Notes: generated by a model not told the origin, from the letters alone. A stretch of 23,929 nucleotides of DNA from Oscillospiraceae bacterium (GCA_015064195.1 SVSO01000016.1:1-23929), one strand, 5' to 3'; shown: positions 1 to 7,180, counted from the first letter of the stretch. A program made the numbers and translations.

Positions 1-222
1 GTCACGCATCATCAGCTCCGCCGCAATGCCCATGTGGTCGGGATGATAATGCGTGACCATCAGGCAGCGGATGCTCTCCAGCGGAATATTCGATTCCTTT
101 AGCTTGCGGAAGAAGCGCGGCAGTGTCCCCGCCCAATCGGTATCCACAAGAAGAATGCCGCCCACAAGATATGTCCGCGTTTTGCCGTATAACAGTTCTA
201 TCATGCTCAATCGTGATATCAT
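1..222 (-). CDS. MBL-fold metallo-hydrolase, N-terminal part (cut by window edge)
   Basis: The minus-strand frame stays open to base 1, so only the first 68-74 residues are present. It contains THYHPDHMG, the HxHxDH zinc-binding signature of metallo-beta-lactamase-fold hydrolases, about 50 residues after the usual short beta-strand start (LVDTDWAG). Family members hydrolyse lactams, thioesters, phosphodiesters or glyoxalase-type substrates; nothing here selects among them. Two in-frame starts are possible: ATG at 222, with GGAAAGG almost touching it, and ATG at 204, with no good ribosome site. I give the longer one. It diverges from the manganese catalase gene. The fold is confident; the substrate is unknown. 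Confidence 0.8.
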   Translation of the reverse strand, partial: MISRLSMIELLYGKTRTYLVGGILLVDTDWAGTLPRFFRKLKESNIPLESIRCLMVTHYHPDHMGIAAELMMRD

Positions 223-263
223 GCCTTTCCATGATTATTTTTGCGTGTTAATTTCCCGTGTGT

Positions 264-293
264 TTGCATATCCGCCTCCGAACTGGCAATAAT
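264..293 (+). promoter_or_regulatory. Candidate promoter of the manganese catalase gene
   Basis: TTGCAT (264-269) and AATAAT (288-293) are separated by 18 bp and lie about 30 bp before the catalase start. Each hexamer has one mismatch to the consensus TTGACA or TATAAT, or is close to it. The location fits, but the match is moderate. Confidence 0.4.
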
Positions 294-323
294 AACAGAT
301 ACCAAACAAACGGAGGTAGAATT

Positions 324-989
324 ATGTTCAAACACGAAAAGATGCTTTTTCATCCCGTGGCGGTGGAAAAACCGAATCCGCAGTATGCGGCGCTTTTACA
401 GGAGCAGCTTGGCGGCGGCAACGGCGAATTGAAGGCGGCGATGCAGTATATGTCCCAGAGCTTCCGAATCAAAGATCCCGAAATCAAGGATCTGTTCCTT
501 GATATTGCGGCAGAAGAGCTTGGCCATATGGAGATGGTGGCACAGACCATCAACCTCTTGAACGGCCACGATGTTGACGCCGGGAAGGTGCCCTGCGGTG
601 AGATCCAATCCCATGTGCTCCTTGGTCTGAATCCCGGTCTGATCAATGCTTCGGGTTACTCCTGGACGGGCGATTATGTAACGGTTACGGGTGATCTGTG
701 TGCCGATCTGCTCAGCAACATCGCGTCCGAACAGCGTGCGAAGGTGGTATATGAATACCTGTACCGCCAGATCGACGACAAAAAAGTGCGCGAGACCATT
801 GATTTCCTCCTGAACCGCGAGGAAGCGCACAATCAGATGTTCCGCGATGCCTTTAACAAGGTGCAGAACTCCGGCTCCAACCGCGATTTCGGCACGACCA
901 AAGCCGCGAAAATGTATTTCTCCATGTCGGATCCCGGCCCCAACGCATTTGCCACGGGCGAAACCAAGCCGGTATCATTCAATTCATAA
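324..989 (+). CDS. Manganese catalase (non-haem, dimanganese)
   Basis: This 221-residue protein is a ferritin-like four-helix protein of the manganese catalase family, which disproportionates hydrogen peroxide in the cytoplasm at a two-manganese centre. The expected ligands can be read in order: E35 (GNGELKAAM), E65 and H68 (AAEELGHMEM), E136 (IASEQRAK) and H169 (NREEAHNQM). Their spacing matches characterised enzymes such as that of Lactobacillus plantarum. It is shorter than those enzymes (roughly 265-300 residues), with a reduced C-terminal arm, and closer in size to the CotJC-type proteins of spore formers; no cotJA or cotJB lies beside it. The start is ATG 324, preceded by GGAGGT at 312-317; an upstream in-frame extension to 258 lacks a ribosome site. 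It has its own terminator, so it is probably monocistronic and serves oxidative-stress defence in an anaerobe. Confidence 0.93.
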   Translation: MFKHEKMLFHPVAVEKPNPQYAALLQEQLGGGNGELKAAMQYMSQSFRIKDPEIKDLFLDIAAEELGHMEMVAQTINLLNGHDVDAGKVPCGEIQSHVLLGLNPGLINASGYSWTGDYVTVTGDLCADLLSNIASEQRAKVVYEYLYRQIDDKKVRETIDFLLNREEAHNQMFRDAFNKVQNSGSNRDFGTTKAAKMYFSMSDPGPNAFATGETKPVSFNS

Positions 990-993
990 CGAT

Positions 994-1036
994 CAGCTGA
1001 TGAAGAACCGCTTGCTTCTTCATCGGCTGTTTTTAT
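994..1036 (+). terminator. Intrinsic terminator of the manganese catalase gene
   Basis: A 14-bp stem (994-1007 pairing with 1016-1029, one G-T wobble) with an 8-base loop is followed by a T-rich tract starting at 1028. It begins 5 bases after the catalase stop codon. Confidence 0.85.
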
Positions 1037-1049
1037 CTTTTGTTTCCAT
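1020..1049 (-). other. Possible 9-codon leader ORF antisense to the catalase terminator
   Basis: On the minus strand, AAAGGCGG (near 1056-1064) precedes ATG 1049, which opens METKDKNSR and stops at 1020, inside the catalase terminator hairpin. An in-frame ATG six codons earlier also exists. A good minus-strand promoter lies just upstream (1078-1106). This could be a leader peptide, an antisense RNA or the stump of a deleted gene. Nothing downstream on this strand continues as a recognisable protein. The rest of the gap up to 1257 shows only a T7 run at about 1127-1133 and no convincing gene. Confidence 0.25.
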
Positions 1050-1077
1050 TGTGCCACCGCCTTTCATTCTTGAAAAT

Positions 1078-1106
1078 ATTATATCACAGATTGCCGCCAT
1101 TTGCAA
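1078..1106 (-). promoter_or_regulatory. Minus-strand sigma-A-type promoter with no gene behind it
   Basis: On the minus strand, TTGCAA (1106-1101) and TATAAT (1083-1078) are separated by exactly 17 bp. It points towards the 3' end of the catalase gene, so a transcript would be antisense to it. Confidence 0.45.
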
Positions 1107-1257
1107 GCAACGCGCTGTTGCGGTGGATATTTTTTTGCTTACTGCACCGCAAACGCACCAAAATATTCGGGCATCCCAGCTATTGTTTTCGCTTGGATGA
1201 TTGTGAGGTATATCGTTCTTTCGGTAATGGTTTTGTTTGCATTGGCGGTTGGGAGTG

Positions 1258-2028
1258 TCAGGAATCAACGAATTCGGAACGCAGCTCCGTCAGCGTTTTG
1301 CCGGTGTGGTATTTGTAAAACTTCGACAGGGCATCCGTATTCGGAAAATCCAGCTTTTTCGAGATCATTTTGATGGAGTTATTGGTGGAAATGAGATATT
1401 CCTCGATCCGCTGGATTTTCAGCTGATTGATGTACGCTTTTACCGATATATGCTCCGCGCCGGAAAAAACGCGGTTGATATAGCCGGTGCAGTATCCGAA
1501 ATGCGCCGCCGCATCCGCCACCGTGATATTGCGGTCGATGGAATCGTTCAGGTATTTTTTGATGCGGGCTGCCAGTGATGCATCGTCCGGCGTGACGGCA
1601 GGCTCTCTCTGAAACTGGATCTCATAAAACAGCGTATGCATCAGGGCGTTCAGCCCGGCGCGGGGATATCCGGGGAACCGATAGGATTTGACCAATTGCC
1701 GGAACAGATCCCGCACGACCGTGGTGTTGGAAACCGTAAAATGTTCGGGGGACGCGGCTGACGGCGGCGAATCAAACATCACTTGATAGAACCCGGTGGA
1801 GCTGCCGGAAATGCGATATCCGATCAGGCTGACATCGTGGGGCAAAAGCAGGAATTCGCCTGATTTCACCTCATGCCTGCCGCTTTTCATCTCAACACAC
1901 AACACACCTTCCGTTACCAGAAGCAGGATGCTGTGGGCATCAGAGGCGTGCGGCGGCAATTTCCACGGCGGATTTGTTACATAGAAAAAGCTTGCATGGC
2001 GAAAGGAACAGCTTTCAATTCCGTTCAC
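1258..2028 (-). CDS. AraC-family transcriptional regulator (cupin plus two HTH)
   Basis: This protein of 256 residues has the AraC/XylS layout: an N-terminal cupin-like sensor (about residues 20-100, with SGEFLLLPHDVSLIGY typical of its second half) and a C-terminal pair of helix-turn-helix motifs (VADAAAHFGYCTGYINRVFS and SIKMISKKLDFPNTDALSKF). The open frame reaches back to an ATG at 2064, but that codon has no ribosome site. AGAAAGGGG (2046-2038) sits 9 bases before an in-frame GTG at 2028, so I take GTG as the start. It diverges from the solute-binding protein gene and is the natural candidate regulator for it. The effector is unknown. The second HTH (LDFPNTDALSKFYKYHTG) is less canonical than in its neighbours. 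Confidence 0.9.
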   Translation of the reverse strand: MNGIESCSFRHASFFYVTNPPWKLPPHASDAHSILLLVTEGVLCVEMKSGRHEVKSGEFLLLPHDVSLIGYRISGSSTGFYQVMFDSPPSAASPEHFTVSNTTVVRDLFRQLVKSYRFPGYPRAGLNALMHTLFYEIQFQREPAVTPDDASLAARIKKYLNDSIDRNITVADAAAHFGYCTGYINRVFSGAEHISVKAYINQLKIQRIEEYLISTNNSIKMISKKLDFPNTDALSKFYKYHTGKTLTELRSEFVDS

Positions 2029-2037
2029 AAAGTAAAA

Positions 2038-2046
2038 CCCCTTTCT
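2038..2046 (-). promoter_or_regulatory. Ribosome binding site that sets a GTG start
   Basis: AGAAAGGGG on the minus strand lies 9 bases before GTG 2028. The longer open frame starts at ATG 2064 and contains this site inside its own coding sequence. The shorter GTG-initiated protein is therefore preferred. Confidence 0.65.
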
Positions 2047-2108
2047 GAGAATAGTTATGCGCATTCGCGTTTTGGTCGCATTTTGTAGGTTATATCAAAA
2101 ATTTCCCG

Positions 2109-2137
2109 TTGAAAACCGATGAGCAATCGTTTATAAT
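2109..2137 (+). promoter_or_regulatory. Promoter of the solute-binding protein gene
   Basis: TTGAAA (2109-2114) and TATAAT (2132-2137) have a 17-bp spacer, 53 bp before the ATG. This matches a sigma-A promoter closely. It shares the intergenic space with the divergent AraC gene. Confidence 0.8.
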
Positions 2138-2189
2138 GGTAATAGCAGAACAATTTCAAAAATCAATCTGCCATGAAAGGAACATCAGT

Positions 2190-3635
2190 ATGAAAAAACG
2201 CACATTTTCCCTCATTCTTTGCGCGCTCCTGCTTGCCAATCTGATGGCTTGCGGCGATTCCGGTGCTTCCGGCGACACCTCGGCTTCCGATTCCGTGACC
2301 GATTCGTCCGTTGAAACCGAATCCCCGCTCAAAGTGCCCAAAACCGATAACGGCGGCAGGGAATTCAACATTCTCACAACCCTCCACGCGGCCTATGAAT
2401 ATGATGCCGAGGAGCAGACCGGCGACGTGGTTTCGGACGCGGTTTATGAACGAAACGCCGCAGTGGAAGAGCTGCTGGGCATCGACCTCAATTTTGCCAT
2501 TGAAGCCGGTCACTGGGTGGATCGCGAAACCTTCAACGGACTCATCAAGAACAGCGTCATGGCAGGCGACGGCGCATATGATCTGGTCAACGGCGTTACC
2601 GTCTGCGTGCTTCCGATTGCCAGCGAAGGCGTGTTCATCGATGCCAATGAGCTGGAATATGTTGATCTGGAAAATCCGTGGTGGGTACAGGGCATGAACG
2701 AGAATCTCGCCATCGGCGGCAAGCTGTACGGCTTCATCGGCGATGCTTCGCTGTCGCTGTACAAGGATCTGTCCGTTGTCTTTTTCAACAAACAGCTGCT
2801 TGAGAATTACAAGCTGACAAGCCCTTATGAAGATGTCCGAAATGGTACATGGACGCTGGATAAATTCACCGAGATGATTCAGGCTGTCGGCAGTGATCTC
2901 AACGGTGACGGCAATTGGGTGCCAACAGATGACTTGTTTGGCATGATCTATCAGACTGTAGCTGGGCGCTCTTTCCAATCTGCTACGGAATTTACGATCG
3001 TTGATTTTGATGAAAATCACAATCCTTTCATCGTAGATCTCTCGGAAAGAGATATTGACACATATTTCAAGCTGTACGGTTTGAGAACCGAAAATAAGAA
3101 TGTATGGTGGTTTGATGTAAACGATCATACGGAGCTTACGGTAAACTTTGCCGCTGACCGTGCACTTTTCATGTGTGATCTTCTGTATGATACGGAATAT
3201 CTGCGCGATATGAGCAGCGATTATGGTATCGTTCCCTATCCCAAGCGCGACGCTGAGCAGAAGGATTACCATACGCAGATCGGTACTTCCACGTCCATGT
3301 TCTTCGTGCCGATAACCACAAGTGATGTCACACTGACCTCGCAGGTATGTGAAGCGCTGTCCTATTACAGCAGCGTTGATGTAGTACCGGCGTATTACGA
3401 AGTCGCACTCAAAGAAAAATATACACGCGATGAGGATGCCAAGGAGATGCTGGAGATCATCCGCGATTCTGCTCAGATGGACTTTACATTCGCATATCAC
3501 ACCATATTCAATCCATTTATCAACGCAGTGACTGTGACCGCAAAGAACGATATCGCTTCCTACTATGCAACAAACAAGCCCAAGTGGGAGGGCACACTCA
3601 ACGCACTGCTTGAATCGTACGCATCTCTTGAATAG
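2190..3635 (+). CDS. Extracellular solute-binding lipoprotein (ABC transporter, family 1-like)
   Basis: This 481-residue protein has a lipoprotein signal peptide: a KKR n-region, a hydrophobic stretch and the lipobox LMAC with Cys at about residue 21. An Asp/Ser/Thr-rich linker follows. The mature part (ILTTLHAAYEYDAEEQTGD, then TWTLDKFTEMIQAVGSDLNG with the DLNGDG motif) is typical of large sugar-binding proteins of Clostridia. It should be anchored outside the membrane and hand a carbohydrate to an ABC permease. ATG 2190 is preceded by AAAGGA at 2175-2180; the open frame reaching back to 2109 starts inside the promoter and is not used. No permease or ATPase gene is near. Codon use shifts within the gene: the first half avoids GTA and prefers GCC/GGC, while from about 2930 onward GTA, GCT, TCT and GGT are frequent. 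The ligand is unknown. Confidence 0.88.
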   Translation: MKKRTFSLILCALLLANLMACGDSGASGDTSASDSVTDSSVETESPLKVPKTDNGGREFNILTTLHAAYEYDAEEQTGDVVSDAVYERNAAVEELLGIDLNFAIEAGHWVDRETFNGLIKNSVMAGDGAYDLVNGVTVCVLPIASEGVFIDANELEYVDLENPWWVQGMNENLAIGGKLYGFIGDASLSLYKDLSVVFFNKQLLENYKLTSPYEDVRNGTWTLDKFTEMIQAVGSDLNGDGNWVPTDDLFGMIYQTVAGRSFQSATEFTIVDFDENHNPFIVDLSERDIDTYFKLYGLRTENKNVWWFDVNDHTELTVNFAADRALFMCDLLYDTEYLRDMSSDYGIVPYPKRDAEQKDYHTQIGTSTSMFFVPITTSDVTLTSQVCEALSYYSSVDVVPAYYEVALKEKYTRDEDAKEMLEIIRDSAQMDFTFAYHTIFNPFINAVTVTAKNDIASYYATNKPKWEGTLNALLESYASLE

Positions 3636-3652
3636 ATCAAGCCGGAAGGCTG

Positions 3653-3676
3653 TGCCGCTGTCAGCAGACAGCGGTA
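3653..3676 (+). terminator. Hairpin after the solute-binding protein gene
   Basis: CCGCTGTC (3655-3662) and GACAGCGG (3667-3674) form a perfect 8-bp stem around AGCA, extendable by two pairs with one wobble. It lies 20 bases after the stop codon. No T-tract follows, so it may be a weak terminator or an mRNA 3'-end stabiliser. Confidence 0.4.
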
Positions 3677-3712
3677 CGGTCGGTATCCGCGTGGAATATT
3701 TACAAAATCGTG

Positions 3713-3741
3713 TTTACAACACAATGATTTTATGGTATAAT
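3713..3741 (+). promoter_or_regulatory. Promoter of the AraC regulator gene at 3844
   Basis: TTTACA (3713-3718) and TATAAT (3736-3741) are 17 bp apart. The predicted transcript carries a leader of about 95 bases that contains the 43-bp operator-like repeat. Confidence 0.8.
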
Positions 3742-3780
3742 GATAGCATTGCAGCCATTTTTCCGCGCAAGGCGATGGAT

Positions 3781-3823
3781 TGTCATCAAACAGTATCTTA
3801 ACTTTACAAACCATCGTCCAATC
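3781..3823 (+). promoter_or_regulatory. Operator-like 43-bp repeat, copy A (leader of the AraC gene)
   Basis: This segment matches 6208-6250 at 35 of 43 positions in the same orientation, including TGTCATCAA at one end and ATCGTCCAATC at the other. Read on the minus strand, it has two related half-sites (GACGATGGTTTG and GATACTGTTTGA) whose starts are 21 bp apart, i.e. two helical turns, as AraC-family sites usually have. It lies between the predicted transcription start and the ribosome site of the AraC gene, a position suited to autorepression. Confidence 0.6.
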
Positions 3824-3843
3824 GTTCAGGAGGATGCCGATCT

Positions 3844-4707
3844 ATGACCGATGATTTACTGAATGTATACAGCATGGTTTCCGTACCGGGACACCGCGCG
3901 TTTTATCCGCATCATCACAGCGAGCTGGAGATCGCCTATTTTCGCAGCGGTCACGGCACATACTCCGTCACCGGAAGGGAATATCCCATCGAAGCCGGGG
4001 ATATCTTCATGTTCTCCAACAATGAGATCCACAAGATCACATATGTGGATCCGGCCGTCCCCATGGAGGCGCTGAACATCCACATCCATCCCCGCCTGAT
4101 CCTGACGGAAGCCACCGCGCTGAATCTGCCGCAGTTGTTTTTTGATCGCCGCCCGGGGTATTCCAATCGGCTGAATGAGTCCAACTGCACGGGCGATTCG
4201 TCCATCTGCGACGACATCCGCCGGGCGATGGTCGATATCGAGAAGGAATATCACAGCGGTCTGCCGGGAAGCGAATTGCTGGCACGGCAAGGCCTGACCC
4301 GTGTGCTGATCTACATCATGCGGGGATTTGACCTGATCGACACGGACACCAAGCGATACTCCCAGTCCGGTGTCAGCGCCATCACGTCCGCGCTGGAATA
4401 CATCGACAGCAACTATAAAAATGACATCTCCCTGACAGAATTGTGTACGCGAACCGGGATGAGCCGCTCCAATTTTGAGCGGCTGTTTACACGGCTTGCA
4501 GGCGTTTCCTTCGGCGAATACATCAAGCTGCGCCGCATCGACTGCGCATCGGCGCTTCTGCGGGACAGCAATGTCACCGTGCTGGAGGCCGCACTGGCAT
4601 CCGGCTTCCACAACACGGCGAATTTCAACAAGCAGTTCAAATCCGTCACCGGCGTAACGCCCAGCGAATACCGGCTTGCGCGGCGGGAGGGAATGGCTTC
4701 CAATTGA
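3844..4707 (+). CDS. AraC-family transcriptional regulator (cupin plus two HTH)
   Basis: This 287-residue protein has an N-terminal cupin sensor with the metal- or sugar-pocket-like motif HHHSELEIAYFRSGHG at about residues 23-38 and the second cupin motif IEAGDIFMFSNNEIHKI. The C-terminal DNA-binding domain has HTH1 (SLTELCTRTGMSRSNFERLF) and HTH2 (TVLEAALASGFHNTANFNKQ), followed by the usual TGVTPSEYR. AGGAGG near 3830 precedes ATG 3844. It is transcribed alone, with its own promoter and a strong terminator. A 43-bp operator-like repeat lies in its leader, and a second copy lies at the promoter of the adjacent convergent sugar-acid dehydratase gene. That makes it the likely regulator of the dehydratase and of itself. 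The inducer is probably a sugar acid or its precursor; this is inference. Confidence 0.93.
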   Translation: MTDDLLNVYSMVSVPGHRAFYPHHHSELEIAYFRSGHGTYSVTGREYPIEAGDIFMFSNNEIHKITYVDPAVPMEALNIHIHPRLILTEATALNLPQLFFDRRPGYSNRLNESNCTGDSSICDDIRRAMVDIEKEYHSGLPGSELLARQGLTRVLIYIMRGFDLIDTDTKRYSQSGVSAITSALEYIDSNYKNDISLTELCTRTGMSRSNFERLFTRLAGVSFGEYIKLRRIDCASALLRDSNVTVLEAALASGFHNTANFNKQFKSVTGVTPSEYRLARREGMASN

Positions 4708-4714
4708 ATATCCG

Positions 4715-4746
4715 GGGCTGCCGCTGAGGGACGGCAGCCCTTTTTT
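4715..4746 (+). terminator. Intrinsic terminator of the AraC gene
   Basis: GGGCTGCCG (4715-4723) and CGGCAGCCC (4732-4740) form a perfect 9-bp stem with an 8-base loop, followed by six T (4741-4746). It sits between two convergent genes. On the minus strand the T-tract is poor. Confidence 0.92.
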
Positions 4747-4765
4747 GCTCAGACAATGGGAGATG

Positions 4766-6139
4766 TCACGACCACGTGCGGTCGTTTGCCCATTCGCCGT
4801 TCCACTCGTCGGTGGATTCCCACTGACCGGGATATTTTTTGTGAATGTGCGCGGCGATCAGCTCCTCATTCAGCGCATCGATGCCGAGGCCGGGCTTGTT
4901 CGGAACGCTCGCAAAGCCGTCACGGATGATCGGATTTTCGATGCCGAGCGCAAGATCGTTCCACCATGCCACATCGGAGGAGTGATACTCCACCGCCAGC
5001 ACGTTCTGGATCGCCGCCGCAGCGTGAAGTGCGGCCATAAATCCGATGGGGCTTTCCGCCATATGGATCGCCATGGCAACGCCGTATTTGTCGCACAGAT
5101 CACCAAGCTTCTTCATCTCACGAATGCCGCCCACAGTGAGCGTGTCGGGATGGATGACCGAAACGCCGCCCGCCTTCATCAGCGGCTCAAAGTTTTCATG
5201 GAGGTAAATATCCTCGCCGGTGCAGATCGGCACGGTGGTCGCATGGGCGATCTTCGCATAGTGATCGGTATACTGCCACGGTGCAACGTCCTCCATCCAT
5301 GCGATGTTGTACTTTTCGATGCGCCGTGCAAACCGGATGCAGTCCTCGATGCAGACATGGCCGAAGTGGTCGATGGCCAGCGGAACCTCGTAACCGATGA
5401 TCTCGCGGACTTCTCTGACGTAATTTTCGAGATAATCAAATCCCTTTTCGGTGATGTGGATGCCGGTGGCGTGATGGGGGATTGTGAAGGTTTCGTAATT
5501 CTTGCCCATCATCATGTCGTAATCAATGGAGCCTTTCTGATGGGCGATGGCTTTTGCGGAATATTTTTTGATGTCCTCCAGAAAGCCCAGCGGTGCATTC
5601 AGACAGCCCGCCTCATCGATCATCAGCTCGATGCCGAGATCCATTTTGAGGAAGGTGTAGCCTGCCTCCATGCGGGCCTTGAGCGCTTTTCCCATATCCG
5701 TGCCGGTGTGTTTGCCGTCAACGTCCGTGTCGCAGTAAACGCGCACCTTGTCCCGGAACTTGCCGCCCAGCATCTGCCATACGGGAACGCCCCACGCCTT
5801 GCCGGCCAGATCCCACAGCGCGACCTCGATGCCGGATACGCCGCCGCCCTGACGGGAATGGCCGCCGAACTGCTTGATGCGGCGGAACAGCTTGTCCACA
5901 TTGCAGGGATTTTCCCCGAGAATGCGGCTTTTCAGCATGAGCGCATAGGTGGCGCTGGATGCGTCGCGGACTTCGCCGTAGCCGACGATCCCCTGATTGG
6001 TGTAGATCTTGATCAGCGGGCAATGCTTGGGTGCGCCGTCGATATTGCACACGCGCAGATCGGTGATTTTCAGCTCGGAGGGATTCGAGCAGGTGTTGAT
6101 ATTTCCCTCAATGGATTCGCGCAGATTGTTTTCTTTCAT
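4766..6139 (-). CDS. Enolase-superfamily sugar-acid dehydratase (mandelate racemase/muconate lactonizing type)
   Basis: This 457-residue cytoplasmic enzyme has the N-terminal capping domain and a C-terminal barrel. The Mg-binding acids are readable: D257 (PLAIDHFGH), E283 (AWMEDVAPW) and E309 (CTGEDIYL). The base residues fit the mandelate racemase subgroup: K165-x-D167 (FLKMDLG) and H359 (AIHMAESP). Such enzymes remove water from an aldonate or aldarate to give a 2-keto-3-deoxy sugar acid. The exact sugar cannot be read. A segment of about 60 residues between the second and third barrel strands (about 171-232) is long, as in gluconate/mannonate-dehydratase-like members. ATG 6139 follows AAAGGA; an upstream in-frame ATG at 6178 has no ribosome site and lies at the promoter. 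A 43-bp operator-like repeat abuts its -35. A KDG-type kinase or aldolase is not in the window. Confidence 0.9.
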   Translation of the reverse strand: MKENNLRESIEGNINTCSNPSELKITDLRVCNIDGAPKHCPLIKIYTNQGIVGYGEVRDASSATYALMLKSRILGENPCNVDKLFRRIKQFGGHSRQGGGVSGIEVALWDLAGKAWGVPVWQMLGGKFRDKVRVYCDTDVDGKHTGTDMGKALKARMEAGYTFLKMDLGIELMIDEAGCLNAPLGFLEDIKKYSAKAIAHQKGSIDYDMMMGKNYETFTIPHHATGIHITEKGFDYLENYVREVREIIGYEVPLAIDHFGHVCIEDCIRFARRIEKYNIAWMEDVAPWQYTDHYAKIAHATTVPICTGEDIYLHENFEPLMKAGGVSVIHPDTLTVGGIREMKKLGDLCDKYGVAMAIHMAESPIGFMAALHAAAAIQNVLAVEYHSSDVAWWNDLALGIENPIIRDGFASVPNKPGLGIDALNEELIAAHIHKKYPGQWESTDEWNGEWANDRTWS

Positions 6140-6183
6140 GTTTGTGTCCGTCCTTTGTAAACAGTGTTGTTGTGACATAACTA

Positions 6184-6213
6184 TCTTATCACAAACCGCT
6201 GCCCATTGTCATC
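6184..6213 (-). promoter_or_regulatory. Promoter of the dehydratase gene (activator-dependent type)
   Basis: On the minus strand, ATGACA (6213-6208) and TAAGAT (6189-6184) are separated by 18 bp, with TG one base before the -10 (extended -10). Both hexamers are imperfect. The -35 overlaps the end of the operator-like repeat, as expected for activation by an AraC protein. Confidence 0.55.
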
Positions 6214-6250
6214 AAGCATCGTCTGAAATTTGCAAACGATCGTCCAATCT
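6208..6250 (-). promoter_or_regulatory. Operator-like 43-bp repeat, copy B (upstream of the dehydratase gene)
   Basis: This is the second copy of the 3781-3823 element (35/43 identical). On the minus strand it reads GACGATCGTTTG and, 21 bp further, GACGATGCTTGA. The downstream end coincides with the -35 hexamer of the dehydratase promoter. Two half-sites two helical turns apart next to a -35 are the classic arrangement of AraC-type activator sites. Confidence 0.65.
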
Positions 6251-6337
6251 TCACCGTCCGCCATCCGGAAAAAGAAATGCCCCCGACTGCAATCCTGTCT
6301 GCAATCAGGGGATTCGGTTCAAGGCGGCGCGAGAAAC

Positions 6338-7099
6338 TCACGGCGCATATTTCTGTCCGGACGGCGGGTATCCGAAGCGGCGGCGAAAGGCGGTGGCAAA
6401 ATTTTTCGCATCGCCGAAGCCGGCCTTTTCCGCCACGGAAGCGACGGTATCGTAGCCCGCATTGAGCAGGGACTGCGCACGCTCAAAGCGCAGGTCGGTG
6501 AGATACTGCTTTGGCGAAACGCCCACCTCGCGCCCGAAGATCCGGCGGAAATAGGTGTCGCTCATGTGCGCATCCGCCGCGAGCGATGCGATGGACAGGG
6601 ACGGATCGGCATAGCGCGCCTTCATGATCCCGATGGCGCGGGCCACGGTTTCGCTGTATCGGACGTGATCGCCGCTTGCCGTGCGTCCGGCGTGGAGCTT
6701 CGCGAACAGCTCATAGAGCATGGCACTGACGCGGTATTGATACCCCGGCGATTTTCTGCGCCATTCGTCAAACGCGGATGTAAAGATCCCGGCGCATTCC
6801 TCCGCCATTCCGGAAAGCACCTCCACATCATAGCTGACATAATTCTGCACGGCGAAGTGAAAGACGATCATGCGGTCGTGTTTCGATTTTCGGGTATAGG
6901 CGAGATTGGCGGGGAAGAATGTCAGATCGCCGTCGGTGAGATGATGGGTGCGGGCTTTTGTCATGATGTCGGTATTAGCGGAAAAGCGCAGGGAGAGGGC
7001 GCAGAATGCACGCTCCCTAACCCGCGTGATCACGTCGGAATCGTCAAAATACAGCACGTCGTACAGCGTGAACTGCAGAGTATCGTGGTCGAATATCAT
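6338..7099 (-). CDS. AraC-family transcriptional regulator
   Basis: This 253-residue protein has an N-terminal sensor domain (about residues 1-130; LTDGDLTFFPANLAYTRKSK is the late cupin part) and a C-terminal AraC domain with HTH1 (SIASLAADAHMSDTYFRRIF) and HTH2 (TVASVAEKAGFGDAKNFATA), ending in the usual FGYPPSGQKY. ATG 7099 is chosen because GAGGAGAG lies 6-7 bases before it; an in-frame ATG at 7138 has no such site and overlaps the -10. It diverges from the GH10-type gene and is the likely regulator of it. Its stop lies about 200 bp from the dehydratase start; no clear terminator was found in 6251-6337. Confidence 0.92.
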   Translation of the reverse strand: MIFDHDTLQFTLYDVLYFDDSDVITRVRERAFCALSLRFSANTDIMTKARTHHLTDGDLTFFPANLAYTRKSKHDRMIVFHFAVQNYVSYDVEVLSGMAEECAGIFTSAFDEWRRKSPGYQYRVSAMLYELFAKLHAGRTASGDHVRYSETVARAIGIMKARYADPSLSIASLAADAHMSDTYFRRIFGREVGVSPKQYLTDLRFERAQSLLNAGYDTVASVAEKAGFGDAKNFATAFRRRFGYPPSGQKYAP

Positions 7100-7129
7100 A
7101 GAATCTCTCCTCTCTGAGTCTCCGCTTCT

Positions 7130-7158
7130 ATTATACACGATCCGGTTGCGAAAGTCAA
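7130..7158 (-). promoter_or_regulatory. Promoter of the AraC gene at 7099
   Basis: On the minus strand, TTGACT (7158-7153) and TATAAT (7135-7130) have a 17-bp spacer. This is a near-perfect sigma-A promoter, which suits constitutive expression of a regulator. Confidence 0.85.
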
Positions 7159-7180
7159 ACCTTTTCTTCCGAAAATAGTG

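Noticed and set aside
1101..1373. Hydrophobic 90-codon plus-strand frame that could be a one-helix membrane peptide
   Set aside because: No ribosome site or promoter, and its second half overlaps the C-terminus of the AraC gene on the other strand.
2163..3500. A 445-codon minus-strand open frame opposite the solute-binding protein gene
   Set aside because: The plus strand has promoter, ribosome site, lipobox and family motifs; the minus frame has none of these.
4676..6160. A 494-codon open frame on the plus strand opposite the dehydratase gene
   Set aside because: The minus strand encodes a complete enolase-superfamily protein with all ligands; the plus frame has no ribosome site, no family resemblance and runs through a terminator. 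High GC third positions explain the open frame.
6251..6337. Terminator for the AraC gene ending at 6338
   Set aside because: C-rich and G-rich ends with a duplicated GATTGCAG element are present, but I could not draw a convincing stem with a T-tract.
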